A stretch of DNA of 64,000 bases. Origin: Diospyros lotus. Its lineage: Eukaryota > Streptophyta > Magnoliopsida > Ericales > Ebenaceae. The first letter of the stretch is position 1. Every line of letters starts with the position of its first letter. Below, one piece after another: positions 21,271 through 33,800 of the stretch. The stretch covers positions 24,388,433-24,452,432 of the forward strand of contig NC_068347.1 of assembly GCF_014633365.1 (NCBI RefSeq). Direction: 5' to 3'. The position numbers and the translations under genes were made by a program. Under the pieces are notes generated by a model, which saw nothing but the letters and a program-made list of their open reading frames with translations, did not search any database and was not told the origin of the DNA.

Positions 21271-21978
21271 AAGGGTACTCACGTTTGATTCCTCAAAATT
21301 TTCATGAAAAATGTTTACTTTTCGCCTAAATTATAATTTTTTAGGTGGTTAATTAATTTTTTTTAAATAATTTATTTTTCAACTTTTGCTCATGTAACTT
21401 AATTTTCTTTCAAATAATAAAAAGTATCTTCTAGAGTAAATTGATTTTTTTTTATGAAAAACAAATATTTATCTTAGTAAGGATTATCGACGACAACAAA
21501 TAATGAGATTGAATTGGGAGATTTGGAGGGCAGCAATAGAGAAGGAGGAGCAATAGAGGGCCCAGATGATTGCACTTGTGACGAGGAGGAGGAGGGTGGT
21601 CCAGACCCAGTAAGAGTAATAGTAACTCTGCCAACTGCGACTATGGCGTGGGGGTTGGAGGCGGCATTGTGCATTTGGGACTTGGTGGACGGGTAGACCT
21701 TGTCTACCATACCAAAGTTTGGGATTGAGAAATTGCCAATTTTCATGAAAAATAATGGCTATCAAATAACAAAAGTTGGGGAAAATGATTATTTACATGA
21801 AAAATAAAGACAATCAAACATTAAAAGATTGAAAAGTACAATAATTTTTATGTTAAAAATTAAGCTAATCAAATATATTTAATTAACAATTTTCATATAA
21901 ATAATTTTTAGTCAATTCAATTACCTAGAATTTATTTTTTTTTCATACAAGTTTCATGTTTATAATCAAACACACTCT
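21271..21978. mobile_element. Possible MITE with a GC-richer core
   Basis: Weak inverted ends (GGGTACTCACGTTTGATTCC at the left, ATCAAACACACTCT at the right) enclose AT-rich arms with ATTTTTCATGAAAA palindromes and a distinct GC-richer core at 21480-21745. The core has open frames of 60-93 codons on both strands, none recognised. It might be a captured gene fragment; evidence is thin. Confidence 0.3.
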
Positions 21979-24900
21979 AATTTATTTGCATTTCTTTTGA
22001 ATTTTACATTAGTTTGACTTGCTTTGTAATTGAGAGTTGGCATCATAAAATGTCAAGTTTGATGTAAAATGGTGGTTCGAAATATAAGTATGCTTATGTA
22101 TTTTAAGTAATTATTTTGAGAAATAATCATATATTTTTATCATAAAATATTAATATTTGTGTTAAAAGTCAAATAATGACTAAGGAGGTGAGGGAAAATA
22201 ATAAAAAAAAAAAAGTCTATGTGCTCTCTAAGTATTTTTCTAAGGAAGTAATCAAGTGTTTTGATCGTAAAGTGTTGACATTTGTTTTAAAAACCTGAAA
22301 ATACTTAGAAAGGTGAGAAAAAGTGTGATATTTATTTTCAAAATTACAAATGGACTTTATTGGCAGTTTCTTCGAGCATGTTTTACTTTTTTGATTATGC
22401 AGTGAAAGAGTGAAGTTTTTGAGATTTTTGTTTAATGAAATCTTAGGAAAAGAAAAATTCCGAGGTCTTGATAATTATTTTAGATGCACAAGTCTTTTAC
22501 ATTTATAGAATTTTAACTTTAGTAGAGGGAGATCAACACTAAGTAATATTCTTCATTTTTTTTTTACTTTTAATATGCGTTCAGAGAAATTATAAAAAAA
22601 TGTAAAGACGCTATGCCCCTACGTTAACGTATATAGGTCACGAAGTATATGTCAAGATTGTACAGCCCAACACGATGGTGAAGTTTCCCACAACTCTATC
22701 GCCTGTGGGAAATTATTGGTGGATGGCATGGCAACCAGAATGATTTATTGGTGGATGGCATGGCAACCAGAATGATTGATAATCTAATATGGTTTCAGAC
22801 AGGCCATCGTTTGGTTTCAGACTCTTGGCTGGCGGGCTGGCTGTTGGCTCGTGCTTACATATATAATTGCTCGTCATCAGGTTTTTCCTTCATATTTAAA
22901 AAGGCACTAGTGTGAATTTGCAAGTAGCTATCCTCTACAGACTACATGGGTTGTACTATAATTGGCTTTTGGTTACCACAAAGACCACGACTTCTAGTTT
23001 AGATGTATCTATCTCAAAAATGTCAGATTCAGTTGAATTTAAAATAGTTGAATTTGAATTTGGAGCCGAAGAAGACTTCAAGAGGAGCCCAGAACAGAAC
23101 AGTGTTGCTGCCTATGGACACTTGAATTATTATAAAAGGTCATTTTTCAATCAACATCACATCAGGGTACATCGCGTTTATTTTTGACCAATAATCACTT
23201 TCAATGCTGAAGAAAATAAAAAAAACTCCAAACGGGTCACCCATCATCTTCAACTTAATCTTCATCTTCATCTTCTGGGGCTAACAAACTACGATGGCAA
23301 GAGTTGAAACGTCGACAAAATGAAATCATCAAAATCGAAGGATTGACTAATCTTAAAACTTATTTAAATTACATTAATCATATATATATATATATATTTT
23401 AAAAATAACACTGATTTCTTTTAAAGCTGACTCATATGTAAGAAATACTCAATACTCTAGCAAAAGTGTTTTATTATTCTGTTAAGATTTTTAAAACAGT
23501 CCAGTTAATTATATAAAAATAAAAAAAGGTAAAAATAAAATACTGAGGGCATTAAAAAACTATTGAAATAGTGAAAAACTAATGTTGAATAATAAACCCT
23601 AAAAATTGAACCAAATCAGTCGCACCTTGAACAAAATCGTTAGAAAATTGATACAAATTTAAGTTTGAAAATCTTCAAGAGTTATATATATATATATACA
23701 GAGAGAGAAAGAGAAAAATTAATCATCGTCACACTATCCTTGTTATCTTTACCCTGTCATCTTTGACCCCACAAGATGTTACTATCATTGTCGTCATTAC
23801 CCCCATCATCTTTAACCCCATATATGAACCCATAAGATTGATCTGAGTTCATAAGATCCATCTAAGTTTAATTCAAACCTAAAACACATACACATGTGTA
23901 TATATAGAAAGGAAGAGAGTATATGTGTGTATAGGTATGAGATTTAGCTTATGGCTAAAAAACTGTTTCTAAATAAACCAACTCTAATCAATGGCGACGA
24001 TAGGGTTTTTTTGCAAAGACCCTCATTTCCGTCATCGATTAATCGCCTCCATCCCTATCATTGTTAAGATTGATCTTTTGGATTGGTTTTTACAGGAGAT
24101 TGAGAGATTAACAAAAAAAAAAAAAAAAAAAGAGAGAGAGAGACAATTCTCAAGGCCCAACAAAAATATTGAAAAAAAGTGTTATTGAAATAGGATGTCA
24201 CTAGAATTGATGTGCAAAAAAAGAGAGATAAAGAGACATTAGATGAGGGAGAAGTGGGAAAAAAAAATAAAGGGAAAATATAAAGTGAGGAGAAAAGGAG
24301 AAATAATTTAAATAAATAGATAAAACGGTTAATTTGATTGTTCTAATAATTTCAAGGGAGGCTGATGCTATTTTTTAAAATACAGGAATAGTTGGTATAA
24401 TTTAAACAAATCTCAAATATGGTCTCTAAAATTTATTCATAATTTTAAAATTACAAAAGATAAATAGTAAAACAAAGTAAAATAGATGAATCGAGCTAAT
24501 GAGTCGCACAATTAAACTTTGGGAGAAATTGACTAATCATACATGTTTTTTTTTAATTTTTTATTATTCATTGGATAACCAATGCTAGAATTGATAAAAT
24601 GTTGTGAACAAATTAAGCTAGTTGATCAACACGGATAAACTAAAAAAGCTTTTAGCATTTGGCCAATGAAAAGAAAATTAGAGAAGGAAAGTTTGATAAG
24701 GAGACAAAACTTAGTGACATAAAGGAAAATAGAAAGTAGAGGAGTAATGATGGTTACGATGATGACTAATCCTAAGAAATGAGAGGCAGTGGGAAAAGTG
24801 ATCATGATGTTTATCGATAATCCAAATAACAATGAAGAAAAATGAGATGAAATGAGAGAGAAATAAAAAATAATAATTTCGTGTTGATGAGATATGTTAA

Positions 24901-26330
24901 GGTCATGATCAATTTAAATCAACACACATAGATTTATAGATGGGAATAGACCAAAATTAATGGATTTGGCTATGATAGACAAACATACCGGCTATGAAAT
25001 TGAACCCAATGTTTGATTACCACAACTATGAGACATGATTAAACAAGCAAGATGAGATATAAAGGAGATGAAAGTATTTTGGGTATTTAAAAAGTTATGA
25101 AGTGATTGTTTGGCAAGAGAAAATCGCAATAATATTTTCAAAGTAAGGATATGTTGTTGTAATTTTCTCATAGCTCGCCGGTACTTATGTTTTTAGGCAA
25201 AATCTTAAGGGTAATTATTGTATTTTACCTTTACATTTTAGGAAAAAATTTCACAAATAACTTAGGTTATATTTTATGGAAATCTTTTGTGGTTTAAAAT
25301 TGACATTTAAGGTTTTTGTGATTTATTTTTTTAACAACTTTTCCATTAAGTCAAGCTATTACTTATATTAAAAACTTAATAAATTTCACTCAAACTTTAT
25401 GTGGTATTCATTTAGTTTTGTGGAGATCTCACGTGGTTTACATTTATTTTTAAGATATCACATGATTTAAAATTAGCACTTGAGATTTGTTAAAAATTAG
25501 ATAATTTTGATAAATTAGTTATAACATTAAACTCAAAGCTAACGGAAGGGTTTTGAAAAAAAGAAAAAGAAAAAACTACAAGAACTCATATTCTAAATGT
25601 TAACCAAAGTATATGTGAAAATTATTCAAACCATACTTAATGCCACACTTATTATTTTCGTAAATTATATAGATACTCCTTTAGATCAGGTGAAATTTAA
25701 GAGACCTTATTTATATTTTACCAAATTATATTAACCTCAAATGTTGTTAAAAATCAAGGTAAATAACCATTTTTTTTCTTATATATATATTTGATTTATT
25801 ATCTATTTTTTATTTCAAAGAAAATAAACTAAAAAAATACTAACGGTGGTTGTCAGTGTTGAGCGAACCTTAGTGAATATTAAGGTTTATCTTGTTCAAA
25901 ACTTTACAAATAGCTACGATGTTTTTTATCGAAAGTAAAAATATATAAATGAATTTAACTTATGTTTAATTTTCTTCCATTTAAATCTATAAATAAGTTT
26001 ATGGTGACAATAAATTAGTCATTAAGTTCATTGTGTGTATTTATGTAAGAAAGAGAAAAGAACGAAAAAAAGAGAAAAGGGATAACACGTTTATACTGTT
26101 ATTATTATTTTTAATAAGAAATGTTAAAAAAGAAAAATAGTAAAAATGAGATAGAAAGATGAAACAAAAAAGAAAAAAATGAATACATGTATTTTGGTAA
26201 TTTAAAAACCTTAAGAATAATTTGTGAACCACGGAGTTGTAACTGTCTCACTTGATTGGAAAATGTTGTAAATTTTTGAAATGGAGGTAAGTATTCTTAA
26301 TTTTGTCAAATTTTATAGGTGTTTAATGTA
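21979..26330. other. AT-rich intergenic spacer
   Basis: No gene supported. It holds a 32-bp tandem duplication (22713-22776), TA microsatellites near 23381-23397 and 23684-23697, a poly-A/GA stretch near 24112-24142 and many A/T homopolymers. Open frames (for example 22912-23187 and 23991-24188) show no domain or splice context. Confidence 0.45.
22713..22776. repeat. Exact 32-bp tandem duplication
   Basis: TTATTGGTGGATGGCATGGC plus the following 12 bases occurs twice head to tail (starts 22713 and 22745) without a difference, so it is probably recent. Confidence 0.9.
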
Positions 26331-26339
26331 ATTTATTAT

Positions 26340-26589
26340 CATTATTATTATTATTTTAAGGTGCGGGTTCGTGTGGTGGTGGTGGTTTGAAACTGAGATA
26401 GGAACGACAAAGGGGTCCACGCCGTTACCTACACTGACGTGATCGCCTGACGTGACGTTTAATTATCGAGGGTTTCTCAACGCCACGCGTGCGATTACAA
26501 TTCGCCTCTTCTTCCACGGAAGCACTCGAGTGGGCTCCACCAAAGCGGGACCCAAGTGACAGATGATATGCGCGTTATGGCGCACTTAA
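26340..26589 (+). promoter_or_regulatory. Nudix gene promoter with clustered TGACG/ACGT elements
   Basis: Composition changes abruptly from AT-rich spacer to GC-richer DNA. TGACG occurs at 26435, 26448 and 26453; two of these overlap TGACGTG, resembling as-1 and ABRE/G-box cores bound by bZIP factors. ACGCGT is near 26486. A CT-rich initiator-like stretch follows at 26594. A TATA box is not obvious. Confidence 0.5.
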
Positions 26590-26710
26590 AGATCCTCTCT
26601 CTCGCTCTCTCTCTACCAAGATCAAATCCTTTCGTTCGCTTCAGTGGTGGTGGTAGTTGCCGCGTCTCCACTCCCTCTCTCTATCAAGTGCCTCTCTGCT
26701 TCGACTATAG
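26590..26710 (+). other. Probable untranslated first exon of the Nudix gene
   Basis: A CT-rich leader (CTCTCTCTCGCTCTCTCTC) ends at CTATAG followed by GTAAAATCC, a good plant donor at 26711. The next exon holds the start codon; candidate acceptors before it are the AG at 27573-27574 (ATTATTTCAG) and at 27657 (GCGGTCAG). The transcription start is not known. Confidence 0.45.
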
Positions 26711-27673
26711 GTAAAATCCAGTAGTATTATCGATTTGTGTCGTTTGTTTCGATCAAGAAATTTTATTTCGGGTTGTTTCTGTCTGCAAGTGATGCGTTTA
26801 TCTTCCGGGATTTTCGCCGATTCTGTTTTCTGGCAAACGGACAGCCTCTTGTCATTTTAACTTGGCTATGTTGCCATTCCATCTTGTGAATCATAACGAA
26901 TTCATGCTCTGGTTTATGTTTGTCTGCTTTCTGTTCTATGAAAGTTCGTTTTGGGCTTTTTTTTTTCTTGTATCAGTTTAAGGCGCATCTTTATGCGCAA
27001 TCAGGTTTGCATGAAGCCTGAAGAACAGTACAACCTGGGCACGTCCGGTTAGATTTAACGGCCAGTGCATTTCAAGCTGAAGTTTGGCCCCCCGAAATGT
27101 TTGTCCTACTAGCTTATGTGTTCTTTTGTCAAGAACTAAAGTTGTCAGTTTTTCTGCTCTTTTTTTCTCCTTTAGGCCATTTTTCCAAATTTATTATTGC
27201 ATATAGTTTGTATACATTTAATGTGGAGTGGGTGATTTTCCGTGTTTGCATTGATATTATTTATTGTGTGTGTGTATATACATATGTATATGATGTGATA
27301 ATATCAATGCATTGAAAGGAAATATGGCAATGCTAATTGTGGAGTCACAGGTTGGGTTTGATGCTGACATGAATGGTTTATCCATTTCATTGTGTCCTTA
27401 TGCATACATTTTGACCTTCTGAACAACCCGATGGACAGTTATTATACCTTTTGTCTATCTATTTATCTGTTGATGGTTAAGCCCTTATATAATGCTTAAA
27501 TATCCAAATTGTTCAGTTGAGTATTGACTGGTTAAGTGTAAAAGTCAGGTTTTGGAGTAAAGCACATTATTTCAGGATAACTGACTTCATGCCTGTCCAT
27601 GTTGGTTCAGCTCATAAACTTGTAAGGTTGAAGGTGGGGCACAAAATTTGCGGTCAGATTCATTTTCGGTTTG

Positions 27674-27832
27674 ATGGACCGAGTGGTTGCTGAAAATGGA
27701 GTTCAACAGGTCAAACTACTTTCTGCAGTCAATGAAGAACACGGAGGTCTCATAGTGGAAATGAAGGAGCCTATGGACTCCGAGACCTTTCATTCTCTGC
27801 TTAGAGCTTCAATATCACAGTGGAGGCAACAG
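27674..27832 (+). CDS. Nudix gene coding exon 1
   Basis: Fifty-three codons, [12 protein letters not shown] to SISQWRQQ, ending at a phase-0 donor (CAG|GTTTTT). A short upstream ORF starts at 27589 in another frame and overlaps the start, which could dampen translation if that sequence is in the mRNA. Confidence 0.9.
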
Positions 27833-30800
27833 GTTTTTCTTCTGATCACCTTCCATAAGCCTGAAATAATACTTGCATAGTTTCTTGTAATCTTATATGA
27901 CGACTCTTCATGGAATTAGTCTTTAGGACTTCAAAAAGGCATCTCAAGTGCACACGGCTCCCTGATTTGGAAGGTCACAGGAGGGTCATTTTCTATATAC
28001 TTTTTGCAAAGAGGCTGTTTCCACAACTTGAATTTATGACCTTCTTGTCACAATGGAGCAATCTTACTGTTGTTTGAGGCTTCAGTGTTGAAAAATGAAA
28101 GACGAAAAAAATGGAGGATGAATTTTTAGGCCAAGTGGACAATTCTTTTAATTGATGGTATATTCTGTCAGGTCCTGGGATCTGACAGGGCTAATTCTCT
28201 CCTAATGGCTAGAATTAAGGCAGAAATGAGAGAAGAATTTGGAGAGGGAGAGAGAGAGAGAGAGAGGAGAATCGAGAGAGAGAAGTCAGAAATTTGCTGA
28301 AAAATATTTCAGTGCCTTCTCATTCAACTGGATTAGGTTTTTATACTAATCCAGGCAGTTAGTTGGCGCCAATTGGACTGCCAGAGACAAAGTACAACTC
28401 AAGCAGCTTTCTTAAGTACAACAGTTACTCCTTAACTTCCATACAAAAATATTAAGGAATCCCCTTATACAACATTAGGGTCCTGACAATTACAACATCA
28501 CCCCCCCTCCCCCCCCCAAAAAAAAAAGTATTTATTGTCCTTAAGAAATGGAGAGACGTCGGGCAGCTTGAGGAAATTGAGTAAGTAGATCAGGCAAAGA
28601 CTCCCATGTATTGTTATCTAGGTGGTGGAGAGTCCACTGTACCAACACTTGTGTTAAGGCAGCCCCATGCCTGTAAATGACCTTTTTGTCTAAAATGAAA
28701 GCCGGTTCCACAGTGGGAGAAGCATCACAAACAAAGGAAGGCAAAATAGGACTAACCAGCTGTGCTCCCACTGATTTCTTAAGCAGTGAGACATGGAACA
28801 CTAGATGAATTTGAGTATCAGGAGGCAGCTGGAGCTTATAAGCTATAGTTCCAAACTTAGCTACAATAGGAAATGGGCCATAGAATTTAGGACTTAGCTT
28901 GGAAATCTGCTTGTTAGTAAGAGCCCATGGATGGGAGTGTTTCAACTTGAGATAAACCATATCTCCCACTGCAAACTCCCTTTCACTTCGTTTTCGGGCA
29001 GCAAACTGCTTCATCCTATTTTGAGCAGTTGCTAGTTCCTTGCGTAACACCTGTAAAACTTCTTGTCGCTGCTGTAAACAAGTGTCAACTGCAGCTACCG
29101 TTGTAGATTCTAAAGTGGCAGGTAGAAGGGGAGGTTTATAACCATATAAGGCCTCGAATGGGGCATTTTAGTGGAACTGTGGTAACAAGAATTATACTGC
29201 CACTGAGTTGAAGGAAGCCACTTATGCAAACCCTTGGCTGTAAAAAACAAAGACAATGTAGATAAGTCTCTGAACACTGGTTTGCCCGTTCTGTTTGGCC
29301 ATCTGACTCTGGGTGGTAGGCAGTAGACATATGTAGCCTTGTGCCTAAAGATCTAAACAGTTCCTGCCTTAGTAAGCTTGTGAAAACCTTGTCCTTGTCA
29401 GAAACTATGGATTGTGGCACTCCTATAACTTGACAACATGATCTAAGAATGTCCGAGCCACTTCCTGTGCTGTAAAAGGATGTGAGAGACTTAGAAAATG
29501 GCAAATTTTTTAAACCGATCCACCACCACTAGAATACAATCCTTGCCCTCTGATTTAGGTAGTCCATTTACAAAATCCATGGATATACTCACCCAAGCCT
29601 GCACAGGCATTGGCAATGGCTGCAATAAACCAGGAGCTGCCACTGTTTCATGCGTACAGCGTTGACACACATCACAAGACATGACAAAATCCATCACATA
29701 TTTCCTTAAATTGGGCCAATAAAATATCTACTTCACCTTATGGTAAGTGCTCCTTATACCTGAGTGACCTCCCAAAGGAGATCCATGCAAGGCTTGCAGA
29801 ATTTTATTTTTGAGCTGGTCACAGTCTCCTATCACCACATGTGGAACTTAGGCCAACTTGTCTCCTTTGCTCCACATCTCCAGATCTTCCTCCTGCAGGA
29901 TGATTCAACACAGCAGCTGATTATTTCGTCGCCACTGCTTGAATTCCTTGTTGATTAGAATTCAGATTTGTTCCTCTTAAAGGAATTTGCTGTTTTCTCA
30001 TTATTGCTTCTACAGTTAACTCCTGCAATCTTGCACTGTCTGCAGCTTGTTTTATGGTCTTTGGTTGAAGCATATTGATTGTAGGTCGTAATTCTTCGTT
30101 CAGGCCACTAATGAAACGAAGTATGCCTCAGTTAGATATGGATTGAGATTCAACATCAAAGACCTCAATTCCTCAAACTTCATTTGATACTGCTGGACGA
30201 AACTTTCTTGCCTCAGTTTATTAAACTCCTCCACTACATCCGTCATATTTCTGTCTCCAAATCCTGCACAAAAATCTTCTACAAAATCTGTCTAGTTGTA
30301 ATTGTCTTGTAACCAGATCCAACTTTGAAACCAAGAGATCGCCACATCATTCAGGTATGCAGAGGCTAAGGTAATCCTTTGCTGATCCAATATGTGATAC
30401 GAGGTAAAGAGCTTCTTACAACGCCTAATCCACCACCTTGGATTTTGGCCTTCTAACATAGGAATGTCCAGTTTTGGCATTGGAAAATAAGGCTGATTAG
30501 GAGCAGCTTGTATTTCCTGCTGCCTTCCTATAGCTCTGTCCTCTACATTCTCTCCAATTACAGCAGGTTCCATTTCAAAATCCAAGGAACCAGCTGTCCT
30601 AGCAGCTGATCCAAATCCTTGAAGGATTGGATCAGTCCTCTCTAGGAGGAAAATCATGAGATATACCCACCTGAGGCATTTTAGAAAAACATCAGCATGA
30701 ATCCATCCAATCTCCTATTAATTCCTTCCACAGAGGCCTCCAATTTTCTGTCCAACATCAAGGTCGCCTCATGATTCCAATTGGATCCTGCTTCCAGAGA

Positions 30801-33800
30801 ATCCACTTGGCTTTGCAGATCTGACACTGTTGCATTCATCTGTTGCAACTGAGACTCAAACTATTTCATGTGAGCTCCATCAGCCATGGCAGAAATTGTA
30901 CAAGAAACAGATTTTGGTGGCCTAGCATGAGCTCTGATACCAAATTGTCAGGTCCTGGGATCTGACAGGACTAATTCTCTTCTAATGGCAAGAATTTGGG
31001 TAGAAATGAGAGAAGAATTCGGAGAGAGAGAGAGAGAGAGAAAGAATAGAAGAAGGTGAGAGGAAGGCAAATCAAGAGAGAGAAGCCAGAAATTCACTGA
31101 ATAATACTTTGATGCCTTCTCATTCAACTGGATTAGGTTTTTATACTAAATACTAATCCAGGCAGTTAATTGGTGCCAATTGGACTGCCAGTGACAAAGT
31201 ACAGCTCAAGCAGCCTGCTTAAGTACAACTATTCCTTAACTGCCATACAAAAATATTAAGGAATCTCCTTATACAACATTAGGGTCCTGACATATTCCTA
31301 TAAATATAAAATGTCATCTGAATTATTTATTATAATTTATATCTGATGCTAGAAAACACTGTTTTAATAAGATACAATATTTTCATTAAAGAAACTTACA
31401 GATGAGCAACTCTTGGATAGGAGTAGTAGTAAGTGGATGTCATTCCTAAATGCAAAATCTTTTTAATCTGTGTACTGGTCAGGTGACTTTTAAATCTCCA
31501 CCTGAAATATACTAGAAAAGCACTCATCATGGTAATAAAACACAATATGGTTGATGTCAATTTTTGGGCATTGATTTTGACTATCTTAGTAGACCAGTTT
31601 TTGTTAGTTATGGTAAAATATATAAGGTAATAAAATTGAATGCTGGATCTAGCTCTCCATCATCTCAACTCAGCTGCTATGGCTGCATAGTCTGTTTATG
31701 TCATTTCCAGTAATTTTGATATTTACCTAAAATTGTTGAATGGAATAAGTTTGTGACTGAGACTTGAGGTCCTGCATCAAGTAGGAAGGAGTTGTTACAT
31801 TGTGGACTAAGAAGTGGAAGTTCTTATCAACTCTTCTTCAAGTAACAAGTGAGTTCATTCAATTTGTCAAAAAGAGTTGCAGATCAAATAACCCCCTGTA
31901 TAAATTTAGGTCTTAATTTGGACTTTGCAATACAACATTTCATTGCTAATGCACATCAAGAACCAGTTACCTTGATGTATGAGTAGTAGGACCATTGTGC
32001 AGCTGCCTAGCTCTGAGGCTATCCACTCAATTCTCTCACAACTATAGCCCTTTTCTTGCATGCAAGTATAGTTATTAGGGTTTTTCTGGGAAAAAAGTTG
32101 TTTTATTTAACCTACCCATATGCTGCTGAAGATGGGATCTCTTAAATAGTGCACCAAAGTGGGTGTTTTTCGTGCATGTTCTGTGTTTAAATACCCATGC
32201 TTTATTTAGGTGCTAATTTATTTCTTCACATAAAGTTGCAAAAAAGATGGTATCTAAATGTACTTTTTCTCTTAGCAAAAAAAAAAAAAAAAAGGGTACT
32301 TTTTCTGAAGTGGATAACCATGTAGATGGTAGCACTACCACTCCTGTATAACAGATTTTATGCTCTTAATCTAGCTCTCTACCTGTCTATGCCCTCAAAT
32401 AGACTAACCTTTTGTTTTCCCTTTAACCTTCATGGTCACAGAACTTTGTTGCCAATCGTAATTACTGTTTTTTTTTTTTTTCAACAAGTCATGCTAGAAA
32501 TTTGTGGTTTTCATTTTGGTCAAATTATTAGATTATGATATAATATGAAGCCTGATTTGTTGCCTTTGGATTAACTTGCTAGCTTGTTCTACTTTGCAGG
32601 GCAAGAAGGGCATTTGGATCAAATTGCCCATTGGACTTGCAAATCTTATTGAGGCTGCAGTTAAGGTAACTGGTAATTGCTTGTCAGGAATCTAGGATTC
32701 ATCTTGTAACTTAGGGATCATAACTATGACCAACAACAACAACAACTACATTCACAAGCCTTATTCCATTAGGTGGAGTTGGCTATATTAACTCATAGCC
32801 CTCAATGACTCACTTGATGGTAAATTGCTTCTTACTTTCTGGATTCTAGCTTTACTAGTTACCATGAGCCAGTATTGCATGCCTTCCCCTTAACTGACTG
32901 GAAACTGAGTTCATGTATATGATATTCCATTTGAATTGATGCAATTTTGGCGTTATGCAATTTGATATACTTTTTACTCAAAGATGCTATAATTATACTA
33001 GCTAACTCTTATCTGGCAAACTTCTGCTCTGGAATGGACCAGCTGAAAGCCTGAAACTGATCTTGGTTACAGAATCTTAAAAAATTGATGTTGAACAAAC
33101 TTAAGATATGGGAGTGCTATAAACCTGAACCCACATCTTTTAACAAACCTAACTACTAGAAAGTAGTCCTGTTTGCATCATTAACTCTCTTTAACAATGG
33201 GAAATAGTGACAGTAGGCTTTGTTTGTGGTAATTTTCCTGTATCTGGTTCTTTTATTACTTTGATGAGTATTTTGTTTTGCCTGAACTCTCTTTTGCTGA
33301 TCTGTTTTGTTGGTGGCAGGAAGGGTTCTGGTTCCACCATGCTGAACCTCATTACCTGATGCTTGTGTACTGGATTCCTGAAACAACTAATACTATCCCT
33401 GCAAATGCTTCACATCGAGTACGTGTTGGTGCTATTGTGATGAATGACAAAAGAGAGGTATGATTCAGTTACAATACTAATTAATATGGTGAAATATATG
33501 CCTTACGCATATTCATGCATATTCAGCAGACTTATGAGTTCAGAACTTACGCGGTCACTTTCTTGAAGAGACTTTTCTGTTAACTACTACACCTGTTTGG
33601 ACTTTTAGAATATTCCATGCCACTGTACTGTTTCGGATGGTAGATTTTTGATAAATAGTATGAGAGTGGTCCTTCAGGTTCATGCAATGTGTCATGTACC
33701 TAGGGTTTAGCCTAAGGCTTGGATGGGAAATCAGAAGAATCCCAGGGGTTCAGGATCAATAGCAGAATGATTGAAGGGGGAATTGGACAAAAATGGGGGA

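Larger units (their letters stand above)
28166..31292 (-). mobile_element. Internally deleted Ty3/gypsy chromovirus in Nudix intron 1
   Basis: LTRs 28166-28488 and 30946-31292 (TGTCAGGTCCTGGG to GGGTCCTGACA), exact target duplication TATTC at 28161-28165 and 31293-31297. On the minus strand, the primer site TGGTATCAGAGC (30942-30931) follows the 5' LTR, and a G-rich polypurine tract (28500-28525, C-rich on plus) precedes the 3' LTR. The interior runs gag then integrase then chromodomain; protease, reverse transcriptase and RNase H are absent, with the junction near 29960. [15 protein letters not shown] linker, short LTRs and chromodomain suggest a Reina-like chromovirus. It is antisense to the host gene. 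Confidence 0.93.
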
